64,000 nucleotides of DNA from Pontibacillus chungwhensis BH030062 (GTDB lineage: Bacteria; Bacillota; Bacilli; Bacillales; BH030062): assembly GCF_000770675.1 (NCBI RefSeq), contig NZ_AVBG01000003.1:1-64000 (forward strand), read 5' to 3'. The position numbers and the translations under genes were made by a program. Shown here piece by piece: positions 17,943 through 28,000 of this stretch; position 1 is the first letter of the stretch, and the number at the start of each line of letters is the position of its first letter. Below the pieces are notes generated by a model. That model was not told the origin of the DNA. It saw nothing but the letters and a program-made list of their open reading frames with translations, and searched no databases.

Positions 17943-17976
17943 AAAAAAGGTTGGAGAGGAATCCCCTCTCCAACCT
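17943..17976 (-). terminator. ctaF terminator
   Basis: AGGTTGGAGAGG paired with CCTCTCCAACCT, with U6 on the minus strand. It lies inside the cta cluster, so it may only reduce read-through to ctaG. Confidence 0.8.
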
Positions 17977-17984
17977 CCTTTTCC

Positions 17985-18302
17985 TTACCACCAAACAATT
18001 GTGACCATCGCTAGGACCGTTAGAAGTGCTACAAATATACCGGAGTATAAAAATAGCGCTGGTAAGCCGTGCCCTTTGTGGCTCATATGCATAAAGTAGT
18101 AAAGCTGAAACCCAACTTGGACGCACGCTAACAGAATGATAACTGGTATCGTGAACATCGGATTATATTCCGCTATAACCATCCCAAATGCAACGAGCGT
18201 AAAGATAATCATCAAAGCAAACGTAATAAGTTGGTACTTCATTTCTTCTTTATTTTTTTGTTTGTAAAACTCATAACTAGTGGAATTGGTGTTTTTTGCC
18301 AT
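17985..18302 (-). CDS. ctaF: Cytochrome c oxidase subunit IVB
   Basis: Small subunit (105 residues) of caa3 oxidase with three transmembrane segments after a basic N-terminus. The segment LACVQVGFQLYYFMHMSHKGHG (split here by its motif core FQLYYFMHM, about 64-72) is the family signature. It lies 3 bp after ctaE, so it is translated with it. Confidence 0.93.
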   Translation of the reverse strand: MAKNTNSTSYEFYKQKNKEEMKYQLITFALMIIFTLVAFGMVIAEYNPMFTIPVIILLACVQVGFQLYYFMHMSHKGHGLPALFLYSGIFVALLTVLAMVTIVWW

Positions 18303-18305
18303 AAA

Positions 18306-18944
18306 TTAGCCCCCCAATTTTCCCATTAGGTATACTACCGTAAAGATAAATACCCAAACAACATCGATAAAGTGCCAGTACAAACTTGCAATATAATACT
18401 TTGGTGCATTATATAAGTTAAGGCCTCGTTTAGAGTTACGTACCATAAGCGTAACGATCCATAATAACCCAAACAGTACGTGCCCACCATGGAAACCAAC
18501 GAGAGCATAGAATGCAGAACCAAAAGCATCAGATGTAAAAGTATGCTCTTCATGCATAATATACTCGTAAAACTCGTAAATTTCTAAACCAAGGAATGTT
18601 AAACCAAGAGCAACCGTAATCCCTAGCCATAATTGCATCTTACCAAAGTCTAAATTTTTCATATGGTAAATCGCATAAACACTTGTTAATGAGCTGGTCA
18701 ATAGAATAACCGTCATAATAAAGACAAGTTCAAGACCAAATAACTCTGCTGGACCTGGGCCACTCGTGTTAGACTCAGGTCCATTTAAAGCTAAATACGT
18801 TCCGAACAAACTTGCAAATAAAACTGTTTCTCCTCCTAGGAAAAACCAAAACCCTAGGAATTTATTTTTCCCTTCGAGGGTGGCTTTTTCAGGCTCGTGT
18901 GGGCTTTGCCCTGGTTTTAGTCTTTGTAGTTGATCGCTACTCAT
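18306..18944 (-). CDS. ctaE: Cytochrome c oxidase subunit III
   Basis: Subunit III of the heme-copper oxidase, 212 residues with five transmembrane segments. Family motifs include GFWFFLGGETVLFASLF (about 31-47) and the C-terminal YWHFIDVVWVFIF. Structural role at the membrane end of the complex. Start overlaps the ctaD stop by 4 bp. Confidence 0.96.
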   Translation of the reverse strand: MSSDQLQRLKPGQSPHEPEKATLEGKNKFLGFWFFLGGETVLFASLFGTYLALNGPESNTSGPGPAELFGLELVFIMTVILLTSSLTSVYAIYHMKNLDFGKMQLWLGITVALGLTFLGLEIYEFYEYIMHEEHTFTSDAFGSAFYALVGFHGGHVLFGLLWIVTLMVRNSKRGLNLYNAPKYYIASLYWHFIDVVWVFIFTVVYLMGKLGG

Positions 18945-20800
18945 TCAGAACCAGCCCCCTTTTCTAGGTCTTCTTTATGAATGTGATAACCGAGGTCATC
19001 TTTAACAGATCTTACGAACATAGATCCAAGAGTTATGAGCATACCGGCGATACCTACGATTAACCAGTTCTTGTCATCAACTTGGTAAATGAAACCGAAA
19101 CCAGCAATGAATAGTCCGAGCGACATAACAAATGGAATAAAGGAATTATTCGGCATGTGAATATCACCAAGAGGTTCAGCTGGAGTCATTTTTCCATTAC
19201 CTTGACGCTTTTCAATCCATAACGGGTCAAGTCCACGTACAAGTGGTGTTTGTGTAAAGTTATAGAATGGCGGTGGTGATGGAATAGACCATTCTAGTGT
19301 ACGACCATCCCAAGGATCACCGCTAACTTTCTCACCTTTCACAGATGTTACGATAACGTTGATAAGGAAAATGACAGCACCAATGGCCATTAAGAAGGCA
19401 CCAATTGTACTTACCAGGTTACCTAAATCAAGATCTTGGTTCGGCAAGAACTTCCAATAACGACGAGGCATTCCCATTAAACCTAGGAAGTGCTGAATAA
19501 AGAATGTTAAATGGAAGCCAACAAAGAACGGCCAGAATGCAAGCTTTCCTAATTTCTCACTTAACATCGTACCGAAGAACTTAGGCCACCAATAGTGTAG
19601 TCCTGCAAATACGCCAAACACTACTCCTCCTACAATTACATAGTGGAAGTGAGCAACAACGAAGTACGTATCGTGGTACTGGTAGTCAGCCGCTGCTGCT
19701 GCAAGCATAACCCCACCAAATCCTCCAAGTGTAAAGGATGGGATGAAGGCCACTGTCCATAGCATCGGTGTTGTCATTCGGATGCTTCCGCCCCACATTG
19801 TAAATATCCAGTTAAAGATCTTAATACCAGTAGGAACAGCAATAGCCATGGTGGCAATCGCGAATATGGAGTTCGCTACCGGACCTAAACCAGTTGTAAA
19901 CATATGGTGTGCCCATACCATGAACCCTAAAAACCCAATTAGGACTACTGCGAAAACCATTGCAGAGTACCCAAATAGACGTTTCTTAGAGAACGTAGAG
20001 ATGATGTCACTAAACAATCCAAAAATCGGCAATACGAGAATGTATACTTCCGGGTGTCCGAAAATCCAGAATAAATGCTCCCATATGACATGGTTTCCTC
20101 CCATTTGAGGGTCGAAGAAATTCGCACCAAACATGCGATCGAACATCATAAGGAACAGACCAACTGTTAGAGCTGGAAATGCAAAAAGAATAAGTACACT
20201 TGTTACAAATGCCGTCCACGTGAAGAGTGGCATACGCATGTATGTCATACCAGGTGCACGCATGTTCACAATTGTCACAAGGAAGTTAATTCCTCCAATT
20301 AGCGTACCTGCACCAGAAATTTGAAGACCCATTACGTAGTAATCTACACCATGTCCTGGTGAAGTCGTTGACAAGGGTGCATAAGCTGTCCAACCAGCAT
20401 CAGGTGCACCTCCTGTAAACCAAGAAACATTAAGTAAAACGCCTCCAAAGAAAAAGAGCCAAAAACCTAATGAGTTTAGAAATGGAAATGCGACGTCACG
20501 TGCTCCGATCTGTAATGGAACCGCAATGTTCATTAATGCAAAAATCAATGGCATTGCAGCTAAGAAGATCATGGTTGTTCCGTGCATTGTAATCAGCTGG
20601 TTATATAAACCAGCAGAGACAAAATCATTGTCAGGCACCGCAAGCTGTATTCGAATCAGCATTGCTTCTAATCCACCCGCAAGGAAGAAAATACCACCAG
20701 CGACTAAGTAAAGAATCGCAATTTTCTTGTGATCCACTGTGGTCAAGTAATCCCATAGGGTAGCGCCAAAGCCTTTCTTTTGCGCAGTAGCTGTACTCAC
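18941..20800 (-). CDS. ctaD: Cytochrome c oxidase subunit I (caa3 type)
   Basis: Catalytic subunit of caa3 oxidase: binds low-spin heme, heme a3 and CuB and pumps protons. The 619-residue product has about 14 transmembrane segments. The low-spin heme region is near HGTTMIF; CuB ligands lie in FGHPEVYILVLP (with the cross-linked His-Glu-Val-Tyr), in the following HH pair (AHHMFTTGLG) and in the heme ligand motif VVAHFHYVIVGG. ctaD-ctaE overlap by 4 bp. It follows ctaC by 24 bp. Confidence 0.98.
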   Translation of the reverse strand: MSTATAQKKGFGATLWDYLTTVDHKKIAILYLVAGGIFFLAGGLEAMLIRIQLAVPDNDFVSAGLYNQLITMHGTTMIFLAAMPLIFALMNIAVPLQIGARDVAFPFLNSLGFWLFFFGGVLLNVSWFTGGAPDAGWTAYAPLSTTSPGHGVDYYVMGLQISGAGTLIGGINFLVTIVNMRAPGMTYMRMPLFTWTAFVTSVLILFAFPALTVGLFLMMFDRMFGANFFDPQMGGNHVIWEHLFWIFGHPEVYILVLPIFGLFSDIISTFSKKRLFGYSAMVFAVVLIGFLGFMVWAHHMFTTGLGPVANSIFAIATMAIAVPTGIKIFNWIFTMWGGSIRMTTPMLWTVAFIPSFTLGGFGGVMLAAAAADYQYHDTYFVVAHFHYVIVGGVVFGVFAGLHYWWPKFFGTMLSEKLGKLAFWPFFVGFHLTFFIQHFLGLMGMPRRYWKFLPNQDLDLGNLVSTIGAFLMAIGAVIFLINVIVTSVKGEKVSGDPWDGRTLEWSIPSPPPFYNFTQTPLVRGLDPLWIEKRQGNGKMTPAEPLGDIHMPNNSFIPFVMSLGLFIAGFGFIYQVDDKNWLIVGIAGMLITLGSMFVRSVKDDLGYHIHKEDLEKGAGSE

Positions 20801-20824
20801 GCTACGACCTCCCTTTTCTCTCTA

Positions 20825-21916
20825 TTATTGTGCTTCAGCATCCTCAGGTGTGATTTCTGTAGGATTAAGCTGTAGTAAGTAGTCAGCCAGTTGTTCCGCT
20901 TCCTCTGAAGTTAACGGATTGTCGGCATCAGTATTCCCGTATTTACCTGTCATCTTATTACCTGGTTTGATATCTTCTGGGTGCTGTAGCCAATCAATAA
21001 GGTTTTGCTTATTGTTGTCTAAAATACCAGCGATTTTCACACGAGAACCAAAGTTTGTTAGATTAGGTCCTGCGGCAGCTGGAGAAGATCCAATCGCATG
21101 ACAAGCGATACAGCTTTTACTATTAAATAACTCTTTTCCGGCTTGTGCCGATTCAGACTCAGGTGTAGCGTCTGGATTTACGTTTTTCATTTCTTCTACC
21201 CACTGGTCAAATTCTTCCGGGCTTACCGCTACTACTTTAAAGCTCATTAGAGAGTGTGAAGGACCACATAGCTCCGCACACTTACCGTAATAAACGCCCT
21301 CTTCATAAGCATTAATCCACATTTCATTGACGTTTCCAGTACCAGGGTTTGTATCCATCTTTCCTGCAATTGCTGGAACCCAGAACGAGTGGATAACATC
21401 ACTAGCTGCTAATTTTAAGTATACACGTTCCCCAGTAGGGATATAGAGATCTTGACTAGCTTGAACCTCAAGACCGTTATAATTATAATGCCACCAATAC
21501 TGTTTTCCTGTCACTTCAATCGTAATAGCATCTTCTTTGTCTTCTTCTGCCGGAGTTGTATCAGCCAGCATAAATGTCTTTTGAACAGTTGGTACAGCCA
21601 AAACAACTAGTAGTAAAATTGGAACCACTGTCCATAACAATTCAAGAAACTTGTTTCCTTCTGTTTGCTTCGGAATGTAGTCTTGATTGTCCTCCTTCTG
21701 GCGATAACGAATCAAGACGAAGAAATAAAGCGCCATAACTATGACCCCTACTACGACCATTATGATAACGCTTAACATCATAAGATCATAAATGACATCA
21801 GCGCCTTCACCTTTGGGTTCTAGAGCTGTAAGATTCGGCAGCCCACAACCGGTCAAGGTCAGCAGCATAATGCCAAAAAGGAACAGAACGCGAGACTTTC
21901 CCATCCATCCTTTCAT
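20825..21916 (-). CDS. ctaC: Cytochrome c oxidase subunit II with fused cytochrome c domain
   Basis: Lipoprotein of 363 residues: lipobox LTGC with Cys24, two transmembrane segments (about 45-70 and 90-110), a cupredoxin CuA domain with CAELCGPSHSLM (about 212-223), and a C-terminal cytochrome c domain with heme site CIACH (near 280) and a downstream Met (NKMTGKYG) as probable axial ligand. The fusion defines the caa3 type, where electrons enter from menaquinol-cytochrome c reductase through the tethered heme c. Acidic C-terminal tail. Confidence 0.98.
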   Translation of the reverse strand: MKGWMGKSRVLFLFGIMLLTLTGCGLPNLTALEPKGEGADVIYDLMMLSVIIMVVVGVIVMALYFFVLIRYRQKEDNQDYIPKQTEGNKFLELLWTVVPILLLVVLAVPTVQKTFMLADTTPAEEDKEDAITIEVTGKQYWWHYNYNGLEVQASQDLYIPTGERVYLKLAASDVIHSFWVPAIAGKMDTNPGTGNVNEMWINAYEEGVYYGKCAELCGPSHSLMSFKVVAVSPEEFDQWVEEMKNVNPDATPESESAQAGKELFNSKSCIACHAIGSSPAAAGPNLTNFGSRVKIAGILDNNKQNLIDWLQHPEDIKPGNKMTGKYGNTDADNPLTSEEAEQLADYLLQLNPTEITPEDAEAQ

Positions 21917-21967
21917 TAAAGATACCTCTCTTTCTCTTTGTAATATTGCAAATATTTATTATTAAGA

Positions 21968-21998
21968 ATCAGGAAAACTCTTTAAGAGTTTTCCTGAT
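21968..21998. other. Hairpin between ctaB and ctaC
   Basis: 13-bp stem ATCAGGAAAACTC / GAGTTTTCCTGAT with a 5-base loop, just after the ctaB stop. No proper U run follows on the minus strand, so it is more likely an mRNA stability or partial attenuation element than a full terminator. Confidence 0.55.
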
Positions 21999-22002
21999 CA
22001 AC

Positions 22003-22944
22003 TTAAAAAGGGTTAGGCAATGTAACAACAATCATTGCTACAAATAGAATAGTCAAATAGTTTAAAGAGTAAACAAACATCCATGTTGCCCATTTCATAT
22101 CATCCTTCATGAAGAAGCCTGCTACCCCTATGGCAAACCATCCGACACTTAGTAAAGCGGCGATTACCATGAAGACTGTACCTAAAGAATGAAGATAGAA
22201 TGGAAATGGCAATAAACATGCTGTATAGATTACAATTTGGCGTTTTGTGATTGAGAATCCATGAACGACAGGTAGCATTGGTATGCCTGCCTCTCGATAC
22301 TCTTCTGTTTTCTTCATGGCAAGGGCCAAGAAGTGAGGTGTTTGCCAAATAAACATGACGAAAAATAATCCCCACGCTACTGGGTGTAAACCAGGATCAA
22401 TCGCTGCCCATCCTATCAGAGGTGGAACAGCACCTGAAAAACTACCAATAACCGTATTTAATGTGTACCTTCTTTTTGACCACATTGTATAAAGAACAAC
22501 ATAGGTAAACCATCCAAAAGCACCGATTAAAGCAGCTACCCACGTGGTAAATAGTAAAAAGAGTAGGCCTAATGATGTCACACTAACGCCCATTATTAGG
22601 ATGTGTTTTAATGCGATCGTTCCTGTTACAGTTGGCCGGCTTTGGGTACGAGACATTACTTTATCTATATCCCGGTCGTAATAATTGTTAATAATACAAC
22701 CACCTGCAATAACAAAAGCAATCCCAATCATAGACATTAAGAATGCTTGCCAATGATCAAAAAAGGATGCCTCGGTGAAGTGTACCGCTAGCCAAAAACC
22801 AGCAAATGCAGTCATTAGATTTGAATTTATAATCCCTATCTTAATCAAAGAAAGGATGTCAGCCCATAAGGATGAAGTGGTTTCATCTCTGGCTGAACGA
22901 TTCATCACTTGTGATGTTGACTCAACAGTTCTTGGATTGTTCAT
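22003..22944 (-). CDS. ctaB: Protoheme IX farnesyltransferase (heme O synthase)
   Basis: UbiA-type prenyltransferase that adds a farnesyl group to heme B to give heme O. The 313-residue polytopic product has the Asp-rich motif [15 protein letters not shown] (about 84-98), followed by RPTVTG, and a second conserved loop around [15 protein letters not shown]. About nine membrane segments. Upstream of and co-directional with ctaC, and divergent from ctaA, which carries out the next step. Confidence 0.96.
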   Translation of the reverse strand: MNNPRTVESTSQVMNRSARDETTSSLWADILSLIKIGIINSNLMTAFAGFWLAVHFTEASFFDHWQAFLMSMIGIAFVIAGGCIINNYYDRDIDKVMSRTQSRPTVTGTIALKHILIMGVSVTSLGLLFLLFTTWVAALIGAFGWFTYVVLYTMWSKRRYTLNTVIGSFSGAVPPLIGWAAIDPGLHPVAWGLFFVMFIWQTPHFLALAMKKTEEYREAGIPMLPVVHGFSITKRQIVIYTACLLPFPFYLHSLGTVFMVIAALLSVGWFAIGVAGFFMKDDMKWATWMFVYSLNYLTILFVAMIVVTLPNPF

Positions 22945-22998
22945 CGTTCTTCGTATTCCTCCTTCAACCTTCCCTCACAATTCGTTCATATTCTACTT

Positions 22999-23026
22999 AG
23001 TATAAACAAACTCCTAACATTTTAAA
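22999..23026 (-). promoter_or_regulatory. Possible weak promoter of ctaB
   Basis: TTTAAA (23021-23026) and TATACT (22999-23004), 16 bp apart on the minus strand. A poor -35 would fit an activator-dependent promoter, as for ResD control of ctaB in B. subtilis; no ResD site was identified. Confidence 0.25.
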
Positions 23027-23273
23027 GGAGGGCGTGTTGTAAAAACTTTTATGAACGTGCAGATTCTAAACATTCCATCCTATTGTATCATGGAATAGAT
23101 TTTCTATCTATTTAATCAGAGATATTTTAAGTTGTGAAATATCTGTGAACACCCCTATAACAAGACATAGATGACATGTTTTATATGAGGAGTTAGAGAG
23201 GATTATAGGTTGGATAAGAATTGTAAGTATCGGAACAAATCCCCTATTTATTTCTAGCAAACAACCGTTTACA

Positions 23274-23288
23274 TTGCAAGCACTTTCT
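23274..23288 (+). promoter_or_regulatory. Candidate cre site upstream of ctaA
   Basis: TTGCAAGCACTTTCT matches a catabolite-responsive element (WTGNAANCGNWWNCW) at 14 of 15 positions; the central CG is CA. It lies just upstream of the ctaA promoter. CcpA regulates ctaA in B. subtilis, which makes a real site plausible. Confidence 0.4.
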
Positions 23289-23297
23289 TTACATTTG

Positions 23298-23325
23298 TTG
23301 TGAAAAATCCAATTCTATATATAAT
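23298..23325 (+). promoter_or_regulatory. Probable ctaA promoter with long leader
   Basis: TTGTGA (23298-23303), 16 bp, TATAAT (23320-23325). The predicted transcript carries about 280 untranslated bases before the ctaA ATG at 23614, including an imperfect hairpin at about 23408-23443 (GGGATGAAAG with CTTTTCGTCCC). No named riboswitch was recognised. Confidence 0.45.
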
Positions 23326-23613
23326 AGACCAATCACCAGCACAGAGGCTAAACTGAAATAAAAGTAACAGTTGGGACACGTAGAGTCCATGGTTACTAAT
23401 CGATCAGGGATGAAAGAATCCTACTAGCTTTTCGTCCCCCTTACTAAACATGTATTTTACATAAGTCAAACATTTTAAATTTCCTACACTTTAAAAATCA
23501 TGGTATCATAGAGTTTGTGTCGATTTGGTGAACATTACGCTCGATAATTGCACTTATTTTTTTATTTATATTAATATAGATATGTTCCACTAAATATACA
23601 GAGAGGTGGAGAA

Positions 23614-24540
23614 ATGATTAAATTATTAAAATGGCTTTCCGTTCTATCGTCTCTTGGAATGCTATTTGTCCTAATAGGCGGCGCGCTGGTAACAAAAACA
23701 GATTCAGGTATGGGTTGTGGAAAAAGCTGGCCGTTATGTCACGGTCAAATCATCCCAACTAACATTACTCCAGAGCTCATTATAGAAATGGCTCACCGTC
23801 TTGTTTCCGGAGGCGTTGGATTATTTGTATTAGTGTTATCCATTCTAGCATGGAGATATATAGGACATATCCGAGAAACAAAGTTACTTGCATTTTTATC
23901 CATTTTCTTCTTAGTTGCTCAAGGGCTAATTGGAGCAGCTGCAGTTAAATTTGGACAATCAGATTTTGTGTTAGCAATGCATTTTGGTATCTCATTGATT
24001 TCTTTTGCATCTATATTCTTATTAACCCTATTGATTTTTGAGATTGATAGGAAGTTTGATGCAGATTCTCTTTATATTGATCGAAGTTTGCGCATTCAAT
24101 TTTATAGTTTAGCTATTTACACATTGGCTGTGGTTTATACAGGTGCACTTGTTCGCCACGTTGGAGCAAGCGTCGTATGTACAGGCTGGCCATTCTGTGA
24201 CAATAACAGCCCGTTGCAACTCGGATCCTTTAATATGCATGAGTGGGTCCAAATGGGACACCGCTTAGCAGCTGGTTTAATTTTTGTTTGGGTGGCTTAT
24301 TTGTTTATCAGAATTAGGAAGCAATATAAGTCAAATGGAGTAATGAGAACAGGCTGGAACCTTGCATTTCTCCTTATGGCTCTTCAGGTGTTCTTAGGCG
24401 CAATGATTATTGTTACACAGCTCAACTTGTTTATTGCCCTTTTACACGCCCTCGTAATAGCATGCTTCTTTAGCTTGTTAACTTACTTTATTTTGTTATC
24501 TTCTAGAAGTGCAAAATATGATAAAACTAAAAATAATTAG
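23614..24540 (+). CDS. ctaA: Heme A synthase
   Basis: Converts heme O to heme A by oxidising the C8 methyl group, for the caa3/aa3 oxidases. The 308-residue product has eight membrane segments in two four-helix halves. Conserved His residues appear in AHRL, AMHFG, GHRLAAG and LLHAL. Two Cys pairs are present: GCGKSWPLCHG (about 35-45) and VCTGWPFCDN (about 189-198), the Bacillus-type extracytoplasmic cysteines. Strong ribosome site GAGAGGTGG. Confidence 0.97.
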   Translation: MIKLLKWLSVLSSLGMLFVLIGGALVTKTDSGMGCGKSWPLCHGQIIPTNITPELIIEMAHRLVSGGVGLFVLVLSILAWRYIGHIRETKLLAFLSIFFLVAQGLIGAAAVKFGQSDFVLAMHFGISLISFASIFLLTLLIFEIDRKFDADSLYIDRSLRIQFYSLAIYTLAVVYTGALVRHVGASVVCTGWPFCDNNSPLQLGSFNMHEWVQMGHRLAAGLIFVWVAYLFIRIRKQYKSNGVMRTGWNLAFLLMALQVFLGAMIIVTQLNLFIALLHALVIACFFSLLTYFILLSSRSAKYDKTKNN

Positions 24541-24548
24541 TTGGAACG

Positions 24549-24580
24549 AAAAAGACCGTAGAGATCTCTACGGTCTTTTT
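24549..24580. terminator. Bidirectional ctaA terminator
   Basis: Perfect palindrome: AAAAAGACCGTAGA arms around GATC, U tracts both ways, overlapping the stop of the convergent VOC gene. Confidence 0.88.
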
Positions 24581-24974
24581 AATGTTCTGTGACAATTTGC
24601 CAACGCACCCCAAAACGGTCTTCTAGCCTCCCAAACATAGCTCCCCAAAACATTTTCTCAAAAGGCATGAACACTCGCCCTTCTTCAGAAAGCCTACTAA
24701 ATACTTCCCTAGCCTCTTCTTCTTCCTCAAACTCAAGCGTAAGATCCATTTGATTTCCGGAGATTGTCTCCCCTTCTATTCGATCCGCCATAAAAAAGTG
24801 CTGTCCTTTCGCTTTAAGCACAAGGTGCATCACACTATCCTTTATCTCACTTGGCATATCAGGTGCCTCTTCAAAGGTCTGAATGCTTACAACTTCTCCA
24901 TCTAACGCATACGTATAAAAATCTGCTTGCTCCCTTCCATCATCACAAAAGAAATATGGATAAAATACCGCCAT
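24579..24974 (-). CDS. VOC (PhnB/glyoxalase-like) family protein
   Basis: A 131-residue protein of the PhnB-type VOC fold: YPYFFCDDGREQADFYTYAL at the start, HFFMADR in the middle and MPFEKMFWGAMFGRLEDRFGVRW at the C-terminus (core FGxxxDRFGxxW). Several members were once named 3-demethylubiquinone methyltransferase, which is misleading; no such activity is implied. Highly acidic middle (EEEEEAREVF). Convergent with ctaA; function unknown. Confidence 0.8.
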   Translation of the reverse strand: MAVFYPYFFCDDGREQADFYTYALDGEVVSIQTFEEAPDMPSEIKDSVMHLVLKAKGQHFFMADRIEGETISGNQMDLTLEFEEEEEAREVFSRLSEEGRVFMPFEKMFWGAMFGRLEDRFGVRWQIVTEH

Positions 24975-25026
24975 TGAATCCCTCCTTGAAATTGATTATG
25001 CCTGAATTTATTCTAGAATATCCCAT

Positions 25027-25061
25027 AAAAAGCGCTTAGAGTATTTGGCTCTAAGCGCTTT
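25027..25061 (-). terminator. pycA terminator
   Basis: 13-bp stem AAAGCGCTTAGAG / CTCTAAGCGCTTT with a 7-base loop; U5 on the minus strand. Confidence 0.85.
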
Positions 25062-25088
25062 AAATGCTAGTCTTCACTGTGTACCACG

Positions 25089-28000
25089 TTATTCGAACTC
25101 GATTAACAAATCACCTACATGAATTGCTTCTCCATTTTTAACGTAAATGTTTTTGATCTTCCCATCAAATGGGGCCTGAACCGTAGTTTCCATCTTCATC
25201 GCTTCAGTAATCATAAGATGGTCACCTTTATTAACGGTTTCACCTTTATTCGAGATAACACTTACAACTGTACCAGGCATCGTAGCCCCGATGTGTTTTG
25301 GATTTTGCTTATCCACTTGAGGACGCGCCTCTACAGATGCTTTAATATTTTGGTCTTTGATAACGACTTCACGAGGTTGGCCGTTCAATTCAAAGTAGAC
25401 CACTCTTGTAGCATCTGGCTGAGCTTCACCAATCGAAACAAGTTTAACAATTAACGTTTTTCCTTGCTCGATTTCTACTTCAATTTCTTCGCCAAGACGC
25501 ATTCCATAAAAGAACGTCAATGTATCTAATACTGACATGTCCCCGTATTGCTCATAAAACTGATGATAATCCATAAACACTTTAGGATAAAGTGCATAGC
25601 TAATCATATCAAAACTCGTCACTTGACGATCTAGCTTTTGGAAGAGATTTTCTTTTAGATCTTTAAAGTCCACAGGTTCAAGAAGTTCACCCGGCCGTAC
25701 GGATAATGGTTCCTTCCCTTTTAGAATGATGCGCTGAAGCTCTTGAGGGAACCCTTGGTACGGTTGACCCAAATACCCTTGGAAGAATTCAAGAACAGAA
25801 TCAGGAAAATCAATTGATTCACCCTTTTCATACACATCATCTTCAGTTAGCTCATTCTGCACCATAAAGAGCGCCATATCTCCAACTACTTTGGAAGAAG
25901 GAGTTACTTTAACAATATCACCAAACATATCGTTTACCCTGCGATACATACGTTTCACTTCGTCCCAACGTGATTCAAGACCAACTGCCTTTGCTTGCTG
26001 TTGAAGATTACTGTATTGCCCGCCTGGCATTTCGTGTTGATAGACTTCAGAATGAGGTGCCATCATGCCGCTTTCGAAATCTTGATAATACTTTCGAATA
26101 TCATGCCAATAATGGCCCAACTCCTCGTAAGCATTGACATCAATGTTTGGTTTTCGATCATTTCCCTCTAGAGCATAATACAGACTGCTTGCACTTGGTT
26201 GAGAAGTTAAACCAGCCATCGTACTAGCAGCAACGTCAACTACATCTACACCTGCTTCTATAGCCCGTGCGTAAGTGAAAATTCCATTTCCACTTGTATC
26301 ATGGGTATGGAGGTGAATTGGTATATTTACTGTCTCCTTTAACGCTGAAACCAATTGAAAGGCCGCTTCAGGCTTCATGACTCCTGCCATATCCTTAATT
26401 GCTAAGATATGAGCGCCAGCATCCTCTAATTCTTTCGCTAAACTCGTATAATAGGCCAAGTCATATTTAGGGCGGGATGGATCTAAAATGTCTCCTGTAT
26501 AACACATTGCCGCTTCAGCAATTTTCCCTGTGTCTCTAACCGCTTCAATGGCTAGCTTCATTCCTTCCACCCAGTTTAAGCTGTCAAAGATACGGAAGAC
26601 ATCAATGCCTGCCTGAGCACTCTTTTCAACGAATTCCTTAATGACATTATCAGGATAGTTCTTATACCCAACTGCGTTACTAGCACGAAGAAGCATTTGG
26701 AATAACATGTTTGGCATTTTCTCACGCATGGTTAACAGGCGTTTCCAAGGATCTTCCTTTAAGAATCGGTAGGATACATCAAAGGTTGCTCCTCCCCACA
26801 TCTCTACAGAAAATAGATTAGGAAGTAATCGTGCTGTAGGTTCTGCAATATGCTCCAAATCCTTACCTCTAACACGAGTAGCTAATAGAGATTGATGGGC
26901 ATCCCTGAAGGTAGTGTCAGTATATAATACTTCTTTTCTATTCTTCAGCCATTCAGCGACTGCTTCTGGTCCTTGTTCATCAAGTAATTGTTTCGTGCCA
27001 GCCGCAATGGGTTCAGAATGTTTCACTACCGGCTCTCTAGGTTTAGGCAAAGCAGGTTTCTTTCTGTGAGAAGTACCTTCAAAACCATTAACCGTTGTAG
27101 CTCCAATATAAGAGAGCATTTTAGTCCCTCTGTCTTTTCTTTTCGGAAATACAAATAACTCAGGTGACTGGTCAATAAAGGTTGTGTTGTACTCTCCTGA
27201 CAAGAACTTATTGTGCAGAATAACATTTTCGAGGAAAGGAATATTTGTTTTAATCCCTCTTATCCTGAATTCCCGTAAGTTACGCACCATCTTATGAGCG
27301 GCCTGATCGAAGCTTAGTGCCCAAGTGGAAACCTTCACAAGCAACGAGTCATAATAAGGCGAGATGACAGCACCTTGGAACCCATTTCCTGCATCTAAAC
27401 GAACTCCAAACCCACCTCCAGATCGGTATGCCATAATTTTTCCTGTATCAGGCATAAAATTATTAAGCGGGTCTTCTGTTGTTACACGAGATTGAATGGC
27501 AAAGCCATGTGTACGAATATCTTCCTGTTTAGGGATGCTGATTGGCTTATCAAACAAATTATATCCTTCAGCAATCATAATTTGAGCTTGCACAATATCA
27601 ATACCGGTGATTAATTCTGTAATCGTGTGTTCTACCTGGACACGCGGATTTACTTCGATGAAATAGAATTCATCTCCTGAAACAAGAAACTCAACTGTTC
27701 CGGCATTTAAGTAAGTGACATTGTTCATTAATTTAACAGCAGCTTCACACATCCGTTCACGGATATCGTTATGTAAGGAAACGCTAGGAGCGACCTCCAC
27801 AACCTTTTGGTGACGTCTTTGAACCGAACAATCTCGTTCATATAAATGCACGATATTACCATCGGCGTCCCCTAAAATCTGCACTTCAATATGTTTTGGA
27901 TTTTCAACTAACTTCTCCACGTAAACATCATCGTTACCAAATGCCGCTTTCGCTTCCGATTTGGCACGGTCATATCCATCCTGGAGGGCAGCTTCACTAC

